Source: CAJXMH01 sp040220135
GTDB lineage: Bacteria; Bacteroidota; Bacteroidia; Flavobacteriales_E; Vicingaceae
Reading direction: 5' to 3'
Length of the DNA stretch: 64,000 nt
Assembly: GCA_040220135.1 (NCBI GenBank)
Contig: JAVJTT010000013.1
Coordinates: 372,001-436,000 of the forward strand
The notes below the pieces were generated by a model. That model was not told where the DNA came from, made no database searches, and worked only from the letters and a program-made list of their open reading frames with translations. Below, piece by piece: positions 1 to 7,752 of the stretch. How positions within the stretch are numbered: the stretch's first letter is position 1; each line of letters starts with the position of its first letter. The position numbers and the translations under genes were made by a program.

Positions 1-1424
1 AAATTAACAATGAGAACCAAACTACTGAATTTAGCGCGGTTCACTTTAAAGATACTTTAAATGGAGTAGCCTTAGGGGGTGTTTATAATCAAATTGCTTC
101 ATCAGGTGGCTTTTATACTACTACCGATGGTGGTCGAAACTGGAATAGAAGAAGCATGTCCTGGATCCCCGGTGAAAATAAGAAGTTGAGCGATTTACAT
201 GTTGTTGGAAATGATATATTGGCTGTGGGAGAGCTTGGAAGAGTTTTAAAGTCTACCGACTATGGTGTAAGTAGAAATGTGCCAAATGAAGTGCCCGGCC
301 TTCCTTTAACCACCGATATTGAAGTGTTGAGTAATAACCTTTATGTTATGTCTTGTCGACAGGCAGGAAACACCATGGCAAGAAGCACAGATTCAGGCAG
401 AACCTGGAGTTCTCAACGAAACTCATTTTCTCAAACCCCTATGTTTATTGCCAATAATGGCAATGGTTTATTGCTTTCTACTCAAAACGATAAAATCTTA
501 AGAAGTTATGACCAAGGTGTAAGCTGGTCTGAAACGACAAACTCTACTGTAAACAGGACTAACAAAGGCTACTTTTTAGATGCTGCCACTTTTGTAGGAA
601 TCAAAAACCAATCCTCAGATTTAGTTTATTCAACTGATACGTTGAATACGGTTAGCATTATTAATGGGCCTTCAAACCGCACCATTTATAAATTGGATGC
701 AGTAAATTTAAATACCTGGTTTGTGGTAGATGATTTTTATGATTTATACAGAACAGTTGATGCAGGAGCAAGTTGGGAGTTGATGAACAGCAGTTCTTTG
801 AATGATTTCAGTTTTACCGACTCTTTGAATGGATGGGGAACAGCAGATAACTCTAACATGCGTTACGATGGCTTACAAAAAACGACTGATGGAGGTAGAA
901 CTTGGACCCAACACATGACCAACACACAATTTGATATCTATGAGTTTGATAAGCATGAAGCAGTCGGAGACGTGATCGTGGCTACTTGCGCTTACCCTTT
1001 AAGTCAGGCGGTTTTGATCTCTACAGATGCAGGAGTAAATTGGACGGTAAATCATGATTTACTACCATACGGTGACCCTTCCGCAATAGAAATCAATCAA
1101 TTTGGTACTTGGATCTATAGTGATATCATAGATTTTGTGATTGAAAACAGAGCTATTACTTCTAATACATCTTCGGTAAGTATAGAAGAGTTTGTTGAAA
1201 AGAAAGTTGACTTTCAGCTTTACCCTAACCCAACCAAGGATGAACTAAATATTAGGGTTGATCTAGAAATGTTAGGCTTACCATTGACAATTTACAACCT
1301 CTCAGGAAAAGAGGTGTTAAGCAAAAACCTAAGTACTAACCAAGTAAGCCTAAACTTAGACCTTGCTCCGGGACTATACCTAGTTAGAGTAGGACAAAGC
1401 ACTCAGAAGCTCGTAGTGAGGTAG
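1..1424 (+). CDS. BNR/Asp-box (YCF48-like) repeat protein with T9SS sorting domain, 5' end missing
   Basis: The reading frame is open from base 3, so the gene starts before the window; an ATG at 156 is internal. An Asp-box of the form TTDGGRNW lies just before that ATG, and further ones follow (STDSGRTW, TTDGGRTW, STDAGVNW). This indicates a beta-propeller of the sialidase/photosystem-II-stability-factor type. The last ~75 residues contain LYPNPTKDELNIRV and end in LYLVRVGQSTQKLVVR, a typical type A T9SS C-terminal domain, so the protein should be exported across the outer membrane and the tail removed or used for anchoring. Substrate and role are unknown; propellers of this sort are often adhesive or carbohydrate-binding. 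A strong hairpin terminator follows. The family call is secure, the function is not. Confidence 0.85.
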   Translation, partial: INNENQTTEFSAVHFKDTLNGVALGGVYNQIASSGGFYTTTDGGRNWNRRSMSWIPGENKKLSDLHVVGNDILAVGELGRVLKSTDYGVSRNVPNEVPGLPLTTDIEVLSNNLYVMSCRQAGNTMARSTDSGRTWSSQRNSFSQTPMFIANNGNGLLLSTQNDKILRSYDQGVSWSETTNSTVNRTNKGYFLDAATFVGIKNQSSDLVYSTDTLNTVSIINGPSNRTIYKLDAVNLNTWFVVDDFYDLYRTVDAGASWELMNSSSLNDFSFTDSLNGWGTADNSNMRYDGLQKTTDGGRTWTQHMTNTQFDIYEFDKHEAVGDVIVATCAYPLSQAVLISTDAGVNWTVNHDLLPYGDPSAIEINQFGTWIYSDIIDFVIENRAITSNTSSVSIEEFVEKKVDFQLYPNPTKDELNIRVDLEMLGLPLTIYNLSGKEVLSKNLSTNQVSLNLDLAPGLYLVRVGQSTQKLVVR

Positions 1425-1467
1425 AAAACACTACCTTGCTTTCGGTTTCGCTTAATCGCCATTACAG

Positions 1468-1493
1468 GCTGCCTGAGCGGAGCCGAAGGCAGC
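1468..1493. repeat. REP-like intergenic hairpin
   Basis: Arms GCTGCCT (1468-1474) and AGGCAGC (1487-1493) flank a GC-rich loop gagcggagccga. The base composition is unlike the AT-rich surroundings. Similar short palindromes are dispersed between genes in many Flavobacteriia genomes; that this one is multicopy is inference. Confidence 0.5.
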
Positions 1494-1502
1494 AGATAGA
1501 AT

Positions 1503-1557
1503 AAAGGTGGCTTAACGCTCGCCTGCTAGACGGGCAGGGAGCTTAAGCCACCTTTTA
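1503..1557 (+). terminator. Long hairpin terminator between the T9SS gene and guaA
   Basis: A 13-bp perfect outer stem pairs 1503-1515 with 1543-1555. Inside it GCTC pairs with GAGC and CCTGC with GCAGG, so nearly the whole 50 bases fold. The 3' side ends in CCTTTTATTA. The inner GC-rich part (gcctgctagacgggcagg) looks like a second REP-like unit captured inside the terminator. Confidence 0.7.
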
Positions 1558-1609
1558 TTAGTTGTTAATTATTTTTTAAAAACCCTCTTTTCAAGCATTT
1601 CAAAGCGTT

Positions 1610-1617
1610 TATCTTTG
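1610..1617 (+). promoter_or_regulatory. guaA -7 box (TATCTTTG), predicted leaderless start
   Basis: The box matches the Bacteroidota consensus TAnnTTTG. Its final G is four bases before the guaA ATG. Because the box normally sits about five to seven bases before the start of transcription, the mRNA should begin at or next to the start codon. No convincing -33 TTTG is visible. Confidence 0.55.
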
Positions 1618-1621
1618 CGCC

Positions 1622-3154
1622 ATGCAAGAAAAGATCCTGATCATAGATTTTGGCTCCCAATACACACAACTCATCGGGCGCCGGGTACGTGAATTAAACG
1701 TCTATTCCGAAATTCACCCTTACAATAACCTACCTGAGATTGGTTCGGAGGTTAAAGGTGTAATTCTTTCCGGAAGTCCTCATTCTGTTTTAGAAGAAGA
1801 GGCTCCTCAATTTGATTTTGGTCAGGTTAAGCAAAGGCTTCCCCTTCTTGGCGTTTGTTATGGAGCGCAGCTAATGGCTCATCATTTTGGTGGCGAAGTA
1901 AAGCCTTCTGAAACTAGAGAATATGGCCGAGCAAATCTTTCAGAGGTAGATCAACAAGCTACACTTATGAAGGGAATATCAAAAGGTTCTCAAGTTTGGA
2001 TGTCACATGGCGATACCATTGTAAACTTGCCGGAGAAATATGAGATTGTCGCCAGCACAGAGGATGTAAAAGTTGCGGCCTATCATATAGCAGGTGAGGA
2101 AAGCTACGGCATTCAATTTCATCCCGAAGTGTATCACAGTACAGACGGTTTACAATTGCTCAAGAATTTTGTCATTGGAGTTTGTAAATGCAAACCAGAC
2201 TGGACGCCAACCCATTTTGCTCAATCTACCATTGCGAGTTTGCAAGATCAATTGGGAAATGACAGGGTAGTGCTTGGCTTGAGCGGAGGAGTAGACTCTT
2301 CTGTAGCTGCAATGCTCTTGCATCAAGCCATTGGCAAAAACTTGTATTGCATCTTTGTGGATAACGGTCTTTTGCGAAAGAATGAATTTGAGCAAGTACT
2401 TGACCAATACAAGCACTTAGGATTAAACATAAAGGGAGTCGATGCGAAAAGTCGTTTTTATGAGGCTTTGAAAGATGAAACCGATCCTGAAAAGAAGCGA
2501 AAAGCCATAGGTCGAGTTTTTATTGAAGTTTTTGACGATGAAGCGCATGAAGTACAGGAAGTGAAATGGTTAGCCCAAGGTACTATTTATCCTGATGTAA
2601 TCGAGTCTGTTTCTGCTACAGGCGGTCCTTCGGCCACTATAAAATCACACCATAATGTGGGGGGCTTACCGGATTTTATGAAACTAAAAGTTGTAGAGCC
2701 TCTCAAACTCCTTTTTAAAGATGAAGTGAGAAGGGTAGGGAAGTCATTGGGTTTACCGGACAACCTTTTAGGAAGGCATCCATTTCCAGGTCCAGGCCTT
2801 GCCATTCGTATTTTAGGTGCGGTCGACGCGGAAAGGGTACGCATTTTGCAAGAAGTGGATCATATCTTTATTGAGGGATTGAAAAAAGCAGGATTATACG
2901 ATGAGGTTTGGCAAGCCGGTGCTATTTTATTACCGGTAAACTCGGTAGGCGTTATGGGCGATGAACGTACTTATGAAAATGCAGTTGCTCTGAGAGCGGT
3001 TAGCTCAACGGATGGGATGACAGCCGATTGGTGTCATTTGCCTTATGAGTTTTTAGCCAAAACATCAAATCAGATCATCAATAAGGTGAAAGGGGTAAAC
3101 CGCGTGGTTTATGACATTAGCAGCAAACCCCCTGCTACCATTGAATGGGAATAG
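1622..3154 (+). CDS. guaA: GMP synthase (glutamine-hydrolysing)
   Basis: The 510-residue protein converts XMP to GMP using ATP and glutamine, the last step of guanylate synthesis in the cytosol. The N-terminal class I glutamine amidotransferase domain has the nucleophile Cys79 in GVCYGAQ and the catalytic His167/Glu169 in FHPEVYHS. The ATP-pyrophosphatase domain has the PP-loop SGGVDSS at 221-227. The C-terminal dimerisation domain ends in the usual KPPATIEWE. Length is normal for the family. The ATG follows a -7 box by only four bases, so translation may start leaderless. The LysM gene begins one base after the stop, indicating a shared transcript. Identification is certain. Confidence 0.98.
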   Translation: MQEKILIIDFGSQYTQLIGRRVRELNVYSEIHPYNNLPEIGSEVKGVILSGSPHSVLEEEAPQFDFGQVKQRLPLLGVCYGAQLMAHHFGGEVKPSETREYGRANLSEVDQQATLMKGISKGSQVWMSHGDTIVNLPEKYEIVASTEDVKVAAYHIAGEESYGIQFHPEVYHSTDGLQLLKNFVIGVCKCKPDWTPTHFAQSTIASLQDQLGNDRVVLGLSGGVDSSVAAMLLHQAIGKNLYCIFVDNGLLRKNEFEQVLDQYKHLGLNIKGVDAKSRFYEALKDETDPEKKRKAIGRVFIEVFDDEAHEVQEVKWLAQGTIYPDVIESVSATGGPSATIKSHHNVGGLPDFMKLKVVEPLKLLFKDEVRRVGKSLGLPDNLLGRHPFPGPGLAIRILGAVDAERVRILQEVDHIFIEGLKKAGLYDEVWQAGAILLPVNSVGVMGDERTYENAVALRAVSSTDGMTADWCHLPYEFLAKTSNQIINKVKGVNRVVYDISSKPPATIEWE

Positions 3155-3155
3155 T

Positions 3156-4973
3156 ATGAAAAGAATTCTTTTAAGTATCGGCTTTCTGTTTTGTTTTAGC
3201 TTGTTCAGCTTTGCTCAAGAAGCTGAAGTTGCTCCCGACCTCAAAGTCCATCAGATTAAGGGAAATAAATATTACATACATGTAGTTGAAAAAGGAAATA
3301 CCCTTTATTCTATTTCGCGCATGTATGCGGTAGAGGTTGAAGTGCTCAAAGAAGAGAATCCTCGCTTGACAAAAGAGTTAACCATTGGAGATAGGTTACT
3401 GATTCCACTGAAAGAAGTAAAGCGGAAAAACTTAGAAGAAACGGTTGATGTAGATGGGAATTATCTTATCCACGAAGTTCAGAGAAAAAACACCCTCTAT
3501 TCGATTGCCAAAGAATACAATGTTGAGATCAGCGACATTTTAGCTGAAAATCCGGATGCCGAAAAGTTAAAAAAAGGCATGAAGCTCAAGATCCCGGTGG
3601 CAAAGATTAAAAGCACGGAACAAGATACCGCCTACATTGCTCCGGCCGCAGCAAGTCCTTATGTAACACATCGGGTGGCTCCAAAAGAAACCCTGTACTC
3701 GCTATCTAAACTATATGAAGTTACCATTGATAGCCTCATGTCGGTAAACAATGGTCTCCCTGGAGGCTTAAAAGTAGATCAACTGATCAATATTCCAATA
3801 CTTAAAACCTATGAAGATACTACCATAGAAAAGGCTGTTTTTGATAGCACAGCTGTTAAGACTGAATATAGAGTGGTTCTACTTTTGCCTTTTTACTTAG
3901 ACTTATTGGAGAAAGCACAAGATACTTCATACAGTCGATCGGAAGAATTAACTAAAGACCTCTTTTCTAAAGCCAAATATGGTATAGAGTTTTTAAAGGG
4001 CTTTCAAATGGCAGTAGACTCCATGAGGAACTCCGGCATGAACTTGACCTTACATGTTTTTGACACAGGGCATGATACGGCAAAAGTGAGACAACTTTTA
4101 AAAGATTCTGCCTTGCACCAAGCCGATTTAATTGTGGGCCCCTTGTATTTAGATGAATTCATGATGGTTGCCGATTTTGCCAAACGCAACCATATAAACA
4201 TAGTTTCGCCGGTAAAACAGAGCAATAAAATTTTGTTAGGTAACAATTACGTTAGCAAAGTGATTACCTCTGACCCAATAATGACCCGCTTTATGGGTCA
4301 ATATCTTGCAGATTCCTTAAGCAAGGAGAAACTCTTTATTCTTTATCCTGACCATTTTAAAGAAAGAAGAGCTGTTTCCTCACTAAAGCAAAGTTATCTT
4401 CAACAAATGGAGCAAAAGCAAGACAGCGGGTTGCTTAACTTGCCACAAGAAATCCGATGGGATGTAAAACGTTTTGCTGAATTTAAGGCCAAGTGGGATA
4501 CGGCAAAATTGAACGTTTTGGTCATTCCTTCAGAAGAGCAAGCTTTTGTCACTCAGCTTATGACTATGCTAAACTTAGAAGATGACTATGACTTTCTGCT
4601 ATTGGGTCCTGATTCGTGGCAAAATTTTGACAACATAGATGTAGAATACATGCACAAGTTGAACGTGCATTTGGTATCATCAACTTATATCAATCATGAA
4701 GAAAAGGAGGTGAAGGCTTTTGATCAAAAGTTCATTCGCCAAAATGACCTCATGCCTGAAAAATACAGCTATCTCGGTTTTGATGTTGGACTTTACTACC
4801 TAAGCTTAATGAATCAGTTCGGACTGAACTTTGAGGTAATGTTCTTGGGTTATCAGGCTGAGTTTTTAGCCCACAAATTTGAATTCTTTAAAACAGGAAT
4901 TGAAAGTGGCTATGAGAATCGGAGCGTCTTTCTATTGAAGTATGAAGACTATCAGTTAAAGCGGGTTTATTAA
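3156..4973 (+). CDS. LysM protein with C-terminal periplasmic-binding-protein fold
   Basis: I place the start at ATG 3156, one base after guaA stops, because it opens directly into a signal peptide (MKRILLSIGFLFCFSLFSFA, cleavage near AQ); an upstream in-frame ATG at 3111 would lie inside guaA. The mature protein has three LysM repeats at about residues 38-82, 98-142 and 163-206, each with the HxV..xNTLYSI-type signature, which bind peptidoglycan in the periplasm. Residues ~230-590 look like a type 1 periplasmic binding fold (LppC / branched-chain amino-acid receptor type), with LLLPFYLDLLE opening the first lobe. The combination resembles lipoproteins that connect the cell wall with penicillin-binding proteins. 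Linkage to guaA is common in Flavobacteriia. The precise ligand is unknown. Confidence 0.85.
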   Translation: MKRILLSIGFLFCFSLFSFAQEAEVAPDLKVHQIKGNKYYIHVVEKGNTLYSISRMYAVEVEVLKEENPRLTKELTIGDRLLIPLKEVKRKNLEETVDVDGNYLIHEVQRKNTLYSIAKEYNVEISDILAENPDAEKLKKGMKLKIPVAKIKSTEQDTAYIAPAAASPYVTHRVAPKETLYSLSKLYEVTIDSLMSVNNGLPGGLKVDQLINIPILKTYEDTTIEKAVFDSTAVKTEYRVVLLLPFYLDLLEKAQDTSYSRSEELTKDLFSKAKYGIEFLKGFQMAVDSMRNSGMNLTLHVFDTGHDTAKVRQLLKDSALHQADLIVGPLYLDEFMMVADFAKRNHINIVSPVKQSNKILLGNNYVSKVITSDPIMTRFMGQYLADSLSKEKLFILYPDHFKERRAVSSLKQSYLQQMEQKQDSGLLNLPQEIRWDVKRFAEFKAKWDTAKLNVLVIPSEEQAFVTQLMTMLNLEDDYDFLLLGPDSWQNFDNIDVEYMHKLNVHLVSSTYINHEEKEVKAFDQKFIRQNDLMPEKYSYLGFDVGLYYLSLMNQFGLNFEVMFLGYQAEFLAHKFEFFKTGIESGYENRSVFLLKYEDYQLKRVY

Positions 4974-4980
4974 GGGGTAG

Positions 4981-6270
4981 CTATTTTTCTTTAATATCAA
5001 TCTTTGGTGAAGCTTTTTGATCGACATTTACACCAATTCGATCGATCCAAAAGGGAATAGTGATACTTAGCGGACTGTTAGTTAAGTCACGGTAGGCCTC
5101 TTGAAGAGAATCCTGAAAGGTGAAAGTAAAGTTATGCCTGCCGTTCTCATATTTACTAACATCAATCATAGCAGAAATCCCAATTTTTTGATCGTACTTC
5201 TTGGTAGGGTGCCAACTCACCTCATAAATGGGTTGAAGGTCTATTTCAACTTGGACGATATTTTCAAAATACCTTTCTTTTTCATCCTCATGACTCAGTG
5301 CTATTATAGCATCAAGTGATTTGGGGTAATGGAAATAAACTTCCATAAAGTTTCCACGAATCACCTTAGACTGTATTCCATAATAATAGGATTTCTTGGC
5401 TGACCAATAATCCATGTAGTGTAGGTCAGCAATTGACTCTTCTTCGGCCAATTGATATCGATATTCTCTGTCGTCTAAAACATTAGGCCAATGCATCACC
5501 TGATAAAGGGAGTTGAAGGTGAAAACCAGTGCACCTAGCAAAAAAAGAAAGGCCAAGAAAGAGAATTTAGGTTTGGAAATATTAGTATTAAATGTCCACA
5601 GCGAGTGTTGATAAAACCTTCGTAAACTTAAAGCATCAAAGAGCCTGAAAAGAGGAAAAACTAGATAAGATAGAAATGGGACACTTCTTAACGATCCAAA
5701 TGAAAGTAAGTCTACTATGTATACTAGAAATAAAGAAATCAGTATGCCCGATATAGAGACTCCTTGAAAATGGTAATCATCTACAAAGTAAATGGTGGCA
5801 GAAATGAAGATAACCAAAACAACTAAGCCAATGATGGCAAAAGCAGAAACAATCGATAAGTACATAATGCTACCACAGAACTTATCCACTGATATAATTT
5901 GATCCTTTAGATTTTTTGTTTCTTCTCTATCGGTTCTGAAGGGCTTTTTCCATTTTATTTTAGAAGCTTTAAGGCCTTCGGGGTAAACATCATTTAAACA
6001 TACTAATGAAAGCCAGAAACCTCTGGAAACTAAATGCAAAGTAAATCCCAAGGTTAGAATTTTTAAACCAAACATGCCTAAAATCAAAAGTATTCCTGCT
6101 CCAGGCAGATGATTGGAAATTCTAATCTGTTGTATCCAATCGATGTAAAAGTCGGATAACTGGAAAAGTGAGAATATGGCTCCACCGGAAATGAGTATCT
6201 CCATTTCCCATGAATTCTCTTGCAAGCGTTTCAACCATTTAGGAATTTTTGGATGGCTAGTAGACTTCAT
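4981..6270 (-). CDS. Uncharacterised polytopic membrane protein
   Basis: The 429-residue protein resembles no family I can name. It has an amphipathic N-terminus (PKWLKRLQENSWEMEILISGG) and about six hydrophobic segments, at roughly residues 25-48, 57-92, 135-165, 170-195, 200-215 and 240-265. The C-terminal 150 residues are soluble and rich in acidic and aromatic residues, probably periplasmic. It stands alone, converges on the LysM gene with a gap of seven bases, and has a long upstream gap. The repeated Trp/Glu motif near the start (NSWEMEILISGG) would make a good family search seed. Function unknown. Confidence 0.7.
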   Translation of the reverse strand: MKSTSHPKIPKWLKRLQENSWEMEILISGGAIFSLFQLSDFYIDWIQQIRISNHLPGAGILLILGMFGLKILTLGFTLHLVSRGFWLSLVCLNDVYPEGLKASKIKWKKPFRTDREETKNLKDQIISVDKFCGSIMYLSIVSAFAIIGLVVLVIFISATIYFVDDYHFQGVSISGILISLFLVYIVDLLSFGSLRSVPFLSYLVFPLFRLFDALSLRRFYQHSLWTFNTNISKPKFSFLAFLFLLGALVFTFNSLYQVMHWPNVLDDREYRYQLAEEESIADLHYMDYWSAKKSYYYGIQSKVIRGNFMEVYFHYPKSLDAIIALSHEDEKERYFENIVQVEIDLQPIYEVSWHPTKKYDQKIGISAMIDVSKYENGRHNFTFTFQDSLQEAYRDLTNSPLSITIPFWIDRIGVNVDQKASPKIDIKEK

Positions 6271-6582
6271 CTGGTAAAGAAATAGAAAATAGGAGAAAGC
6301 TAAAAACTCTTTGTGCTAAAGATTCAGTTTTATTTCTTTTCTACTATTTGAATGCTACTGTAACTTATTGAAAGCTAAACCGTCATACAAGCAAACAGAG
6401 CAATTAAAAGCGAGGGCCCTGCTTTACCGCTCATCCAAGGAGTAAATTTAGAATAATGGCTAGAAACCCTGTTAAATCAATACGTTAAGGAATTGTTAAA
6501 GCCGCTTATACTACTATGTAATACATAATACCATATAGACTGTAAATTTGCTTCGAATTACGAACCTATAAAACCCAAAATC
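6271..6582. other. 312-base divergent intergenic region
   Basis: The region separates the membrane protein (minus) from the small secreted protein (plus). It carries the -7 box for the plus-strand gene near its right end. I see no open reading frame, tRNA or strong hairpin; the minus-strand promoter is not recognisable by eye. Confidence 0.4.
6543..6550 (+). promoter_or_regulatory. -7 box (TAAATTTG) for the small secreted protein
   Basis: It matches TAnnTTTG and leaves 32 bases before the ATG at 6583, giving an ordinary short leader. No clear -33 element at the expected distance. Confidence 0.5.
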
Positions 6583-7050
6583 ATGAAACGCATTAGTTTA
6601 ATTCTCAGTTTAATCATTTTAATAGCCTCTTCAACTTCAGCTCAAGCTTTAGGCCGACATAAAATTTCCAAGCCAATAGACAAACAAGAAGTTGAAATCA
6701 ATTTAGCCGCTTTTGGCAAGTACCTTGAAATTGGAAGTGCTTCCGAAGTGGAGGGGGTTTATACCACTCAAGATCGTCGCTACATTATTGCCTTGGTGCG
6801 CAATAAAGAAAAAACCCATGATTATATTGGAGTAGTAATTTCTGCCGATAACCCTTATTGGAAAAATGGAGAGGTGAAGTTTAACTTTGTTGAAGAAGCA
6901 AATGGCAAGCTAAAAGGCTATTATTACGATAGCTTAGGAACTTCTTACCCGATGGCCTTTGAGATTGATACTCACGGAAGCATAAAAAGTGATTATCTAC
7001 AAAAACTTAGTGTAGAAGAAGTGCAGTTAGGGAACTTGGCAAGCCTGTAA
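6583..7050 (+). CDS. Small secreted protein of unknown function
   Basis: The 155-residue protein has a clear signal peptide (MKRISLILSLIILIASSTSA, cleavage near AQA). The mature ~130 residues alternate hydrophobic and polar residues (YIIALVRNK, YIGVVISADNPYWK, LKGYYYDSLG), suggesting a small beta-barrel or beta-sandwich. I recognise no motif or active site. It is monocistronic, with its own -7 box and a bidirectional terminator shared with lolA. It could be a short lipocalin-like protein, but this is only an impression from strand spacing. Confidence 0.7.
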   Translation: MKRISLILSLIILIASSTSAQALGRHKISKPIDKQEVEINLAAFGKYLEIGSASEVEGVYTTQDRRYIIALVRNKEKTHDYIGVVISADNPYWKNGEVKFNFVEEANGKLKGYYYDSLGTSYPMAFEIDTHGSIKSDYLQKLSVEEVQLGNLASL

Positions 7051-7056
7051 TAAAAA

Positions 7057-7080
7057 AGGCTTGTCAATCTTGACAAGCCT
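7057..7080. terminator. Bidirectional terminator between the secreted-protein gene and lolA
   Basis: A perfect 10-bp stem AGGCTTGTCA / TGACAAGCCT encloses the loop atct. On the minus strand it is followed by TTTTTTA, so it ends the ftsK-lolA transcript; the plus side has only a weak T tract. Confidence 0.8.
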
Positions 7081-7102
7081 CTCAATATTTCTATAGTACT
7101 TG

Positions 7103-7747
7103 CTATCTTAAATCAATCACATCGTATTCCGGATTGTTGAAGGTAAAGGTTGAGGCAGGTACATCAAGATTAGTTTCAAAATCATTGATCTTATAAATAA
7201 AATCTGTTCCGTCCTTGCCTTTAATGCCAATCTGCTTCACTTCCATTTTACCCTTATCAATGAATAGCTTAATAGTATGAAAGCTTTTTTCTGAAGGATC
7301 TTCAGGAAATAGGTTTATGACATGAACTGCAGTGCCGGCTAAATCTTGTTCTGAATCATATTTGTATTTAAAACCTTCTTCCCAAAGGGTTAAAATCTTT
7401 GTAGGACTGATATACTCTTCTTCCATTTCGCCTTCTTCTGGCACATTGTCTATCTGTACTTCATTGGCTTCTTCAATAACCGTCCAAATGGTTTTTCCAT
7501 CAGAGATAATTTTTTGCCCGGCAATTTCTAAGTTGTATTTATCTCCTTGACTGATAATGCTGCCACTTTGCTTCTCATTGATACCTTCTGCTTCATTCAT
7601 CATTTCATAAGAAAAACTAGCTTTCATACTTTCATAACTGGCTGCTTTCTTACTTAGTTGATCAAGGATGCTTTTTGCATCTTGGGCCAAAGTCAGATTA
7701 ACTCCAATAAAAGCTAGTCCGATAGTAATAAGGATTCCTTTTTTCAT
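7103..7747 (-). CDS. LolA-like outer-membrane lipoprotein carrier
   Basis: The 214-residue protein has a signal peptide (MKKGILITIGLAFIGVNLTLA) and the LolA/LolB half-barrel pattern: an N-terminal helix (ILDQLSKKAASYESMKASFSYEM), then paired strands with SGSIISQGDKYNLEI, a DGKTIWTVIEE turn and an FFIY/DFIYKINDFE-type ending. LolA proteins carry lipoproteins through the periplasm to the outer membrane. The gene follows ftsK after five bases on the same strand, a linkage common in Bacteroidota. The acidic insert EEGEMEEEY near residue 105 is unusual. The fold assignment is good; whether this is the main LolA or a paralogue cannot be told here. Confidence 0.8.
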   Translation of the reverse strand: MKKGILITIGLAFIGVNLTLAQDAKSILDQLSKKAASYESMKASFSYEMMNEAEGINEKQSGSIISQGDKYNLEIAGQKIISDGKTIWTVIEEANEVQIDNVPEEGEMEEEYISPTKILTLWEEGFKYKYDSEQDLAGTAVHVINLFPEDPSEKSFHTIKLFIDKGKMEVKQIGIKGKDGTDFIYKINDFETNLDVPASTFTFNNPEYDVIDLR

Positions 7748-7752
7748 GCTGT

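Noticed and set aside
2587..2844. Minus-strand frame inside guaA
   Set aside because: It is a shadow of a certain gene; guaA codons and motifs explain the region fully.
3111..3155. Longer start for the LysM protein at ATG 3111
   Set aside because: These codons lie inside guaA, and the signal peptide begins at ATG 3156.
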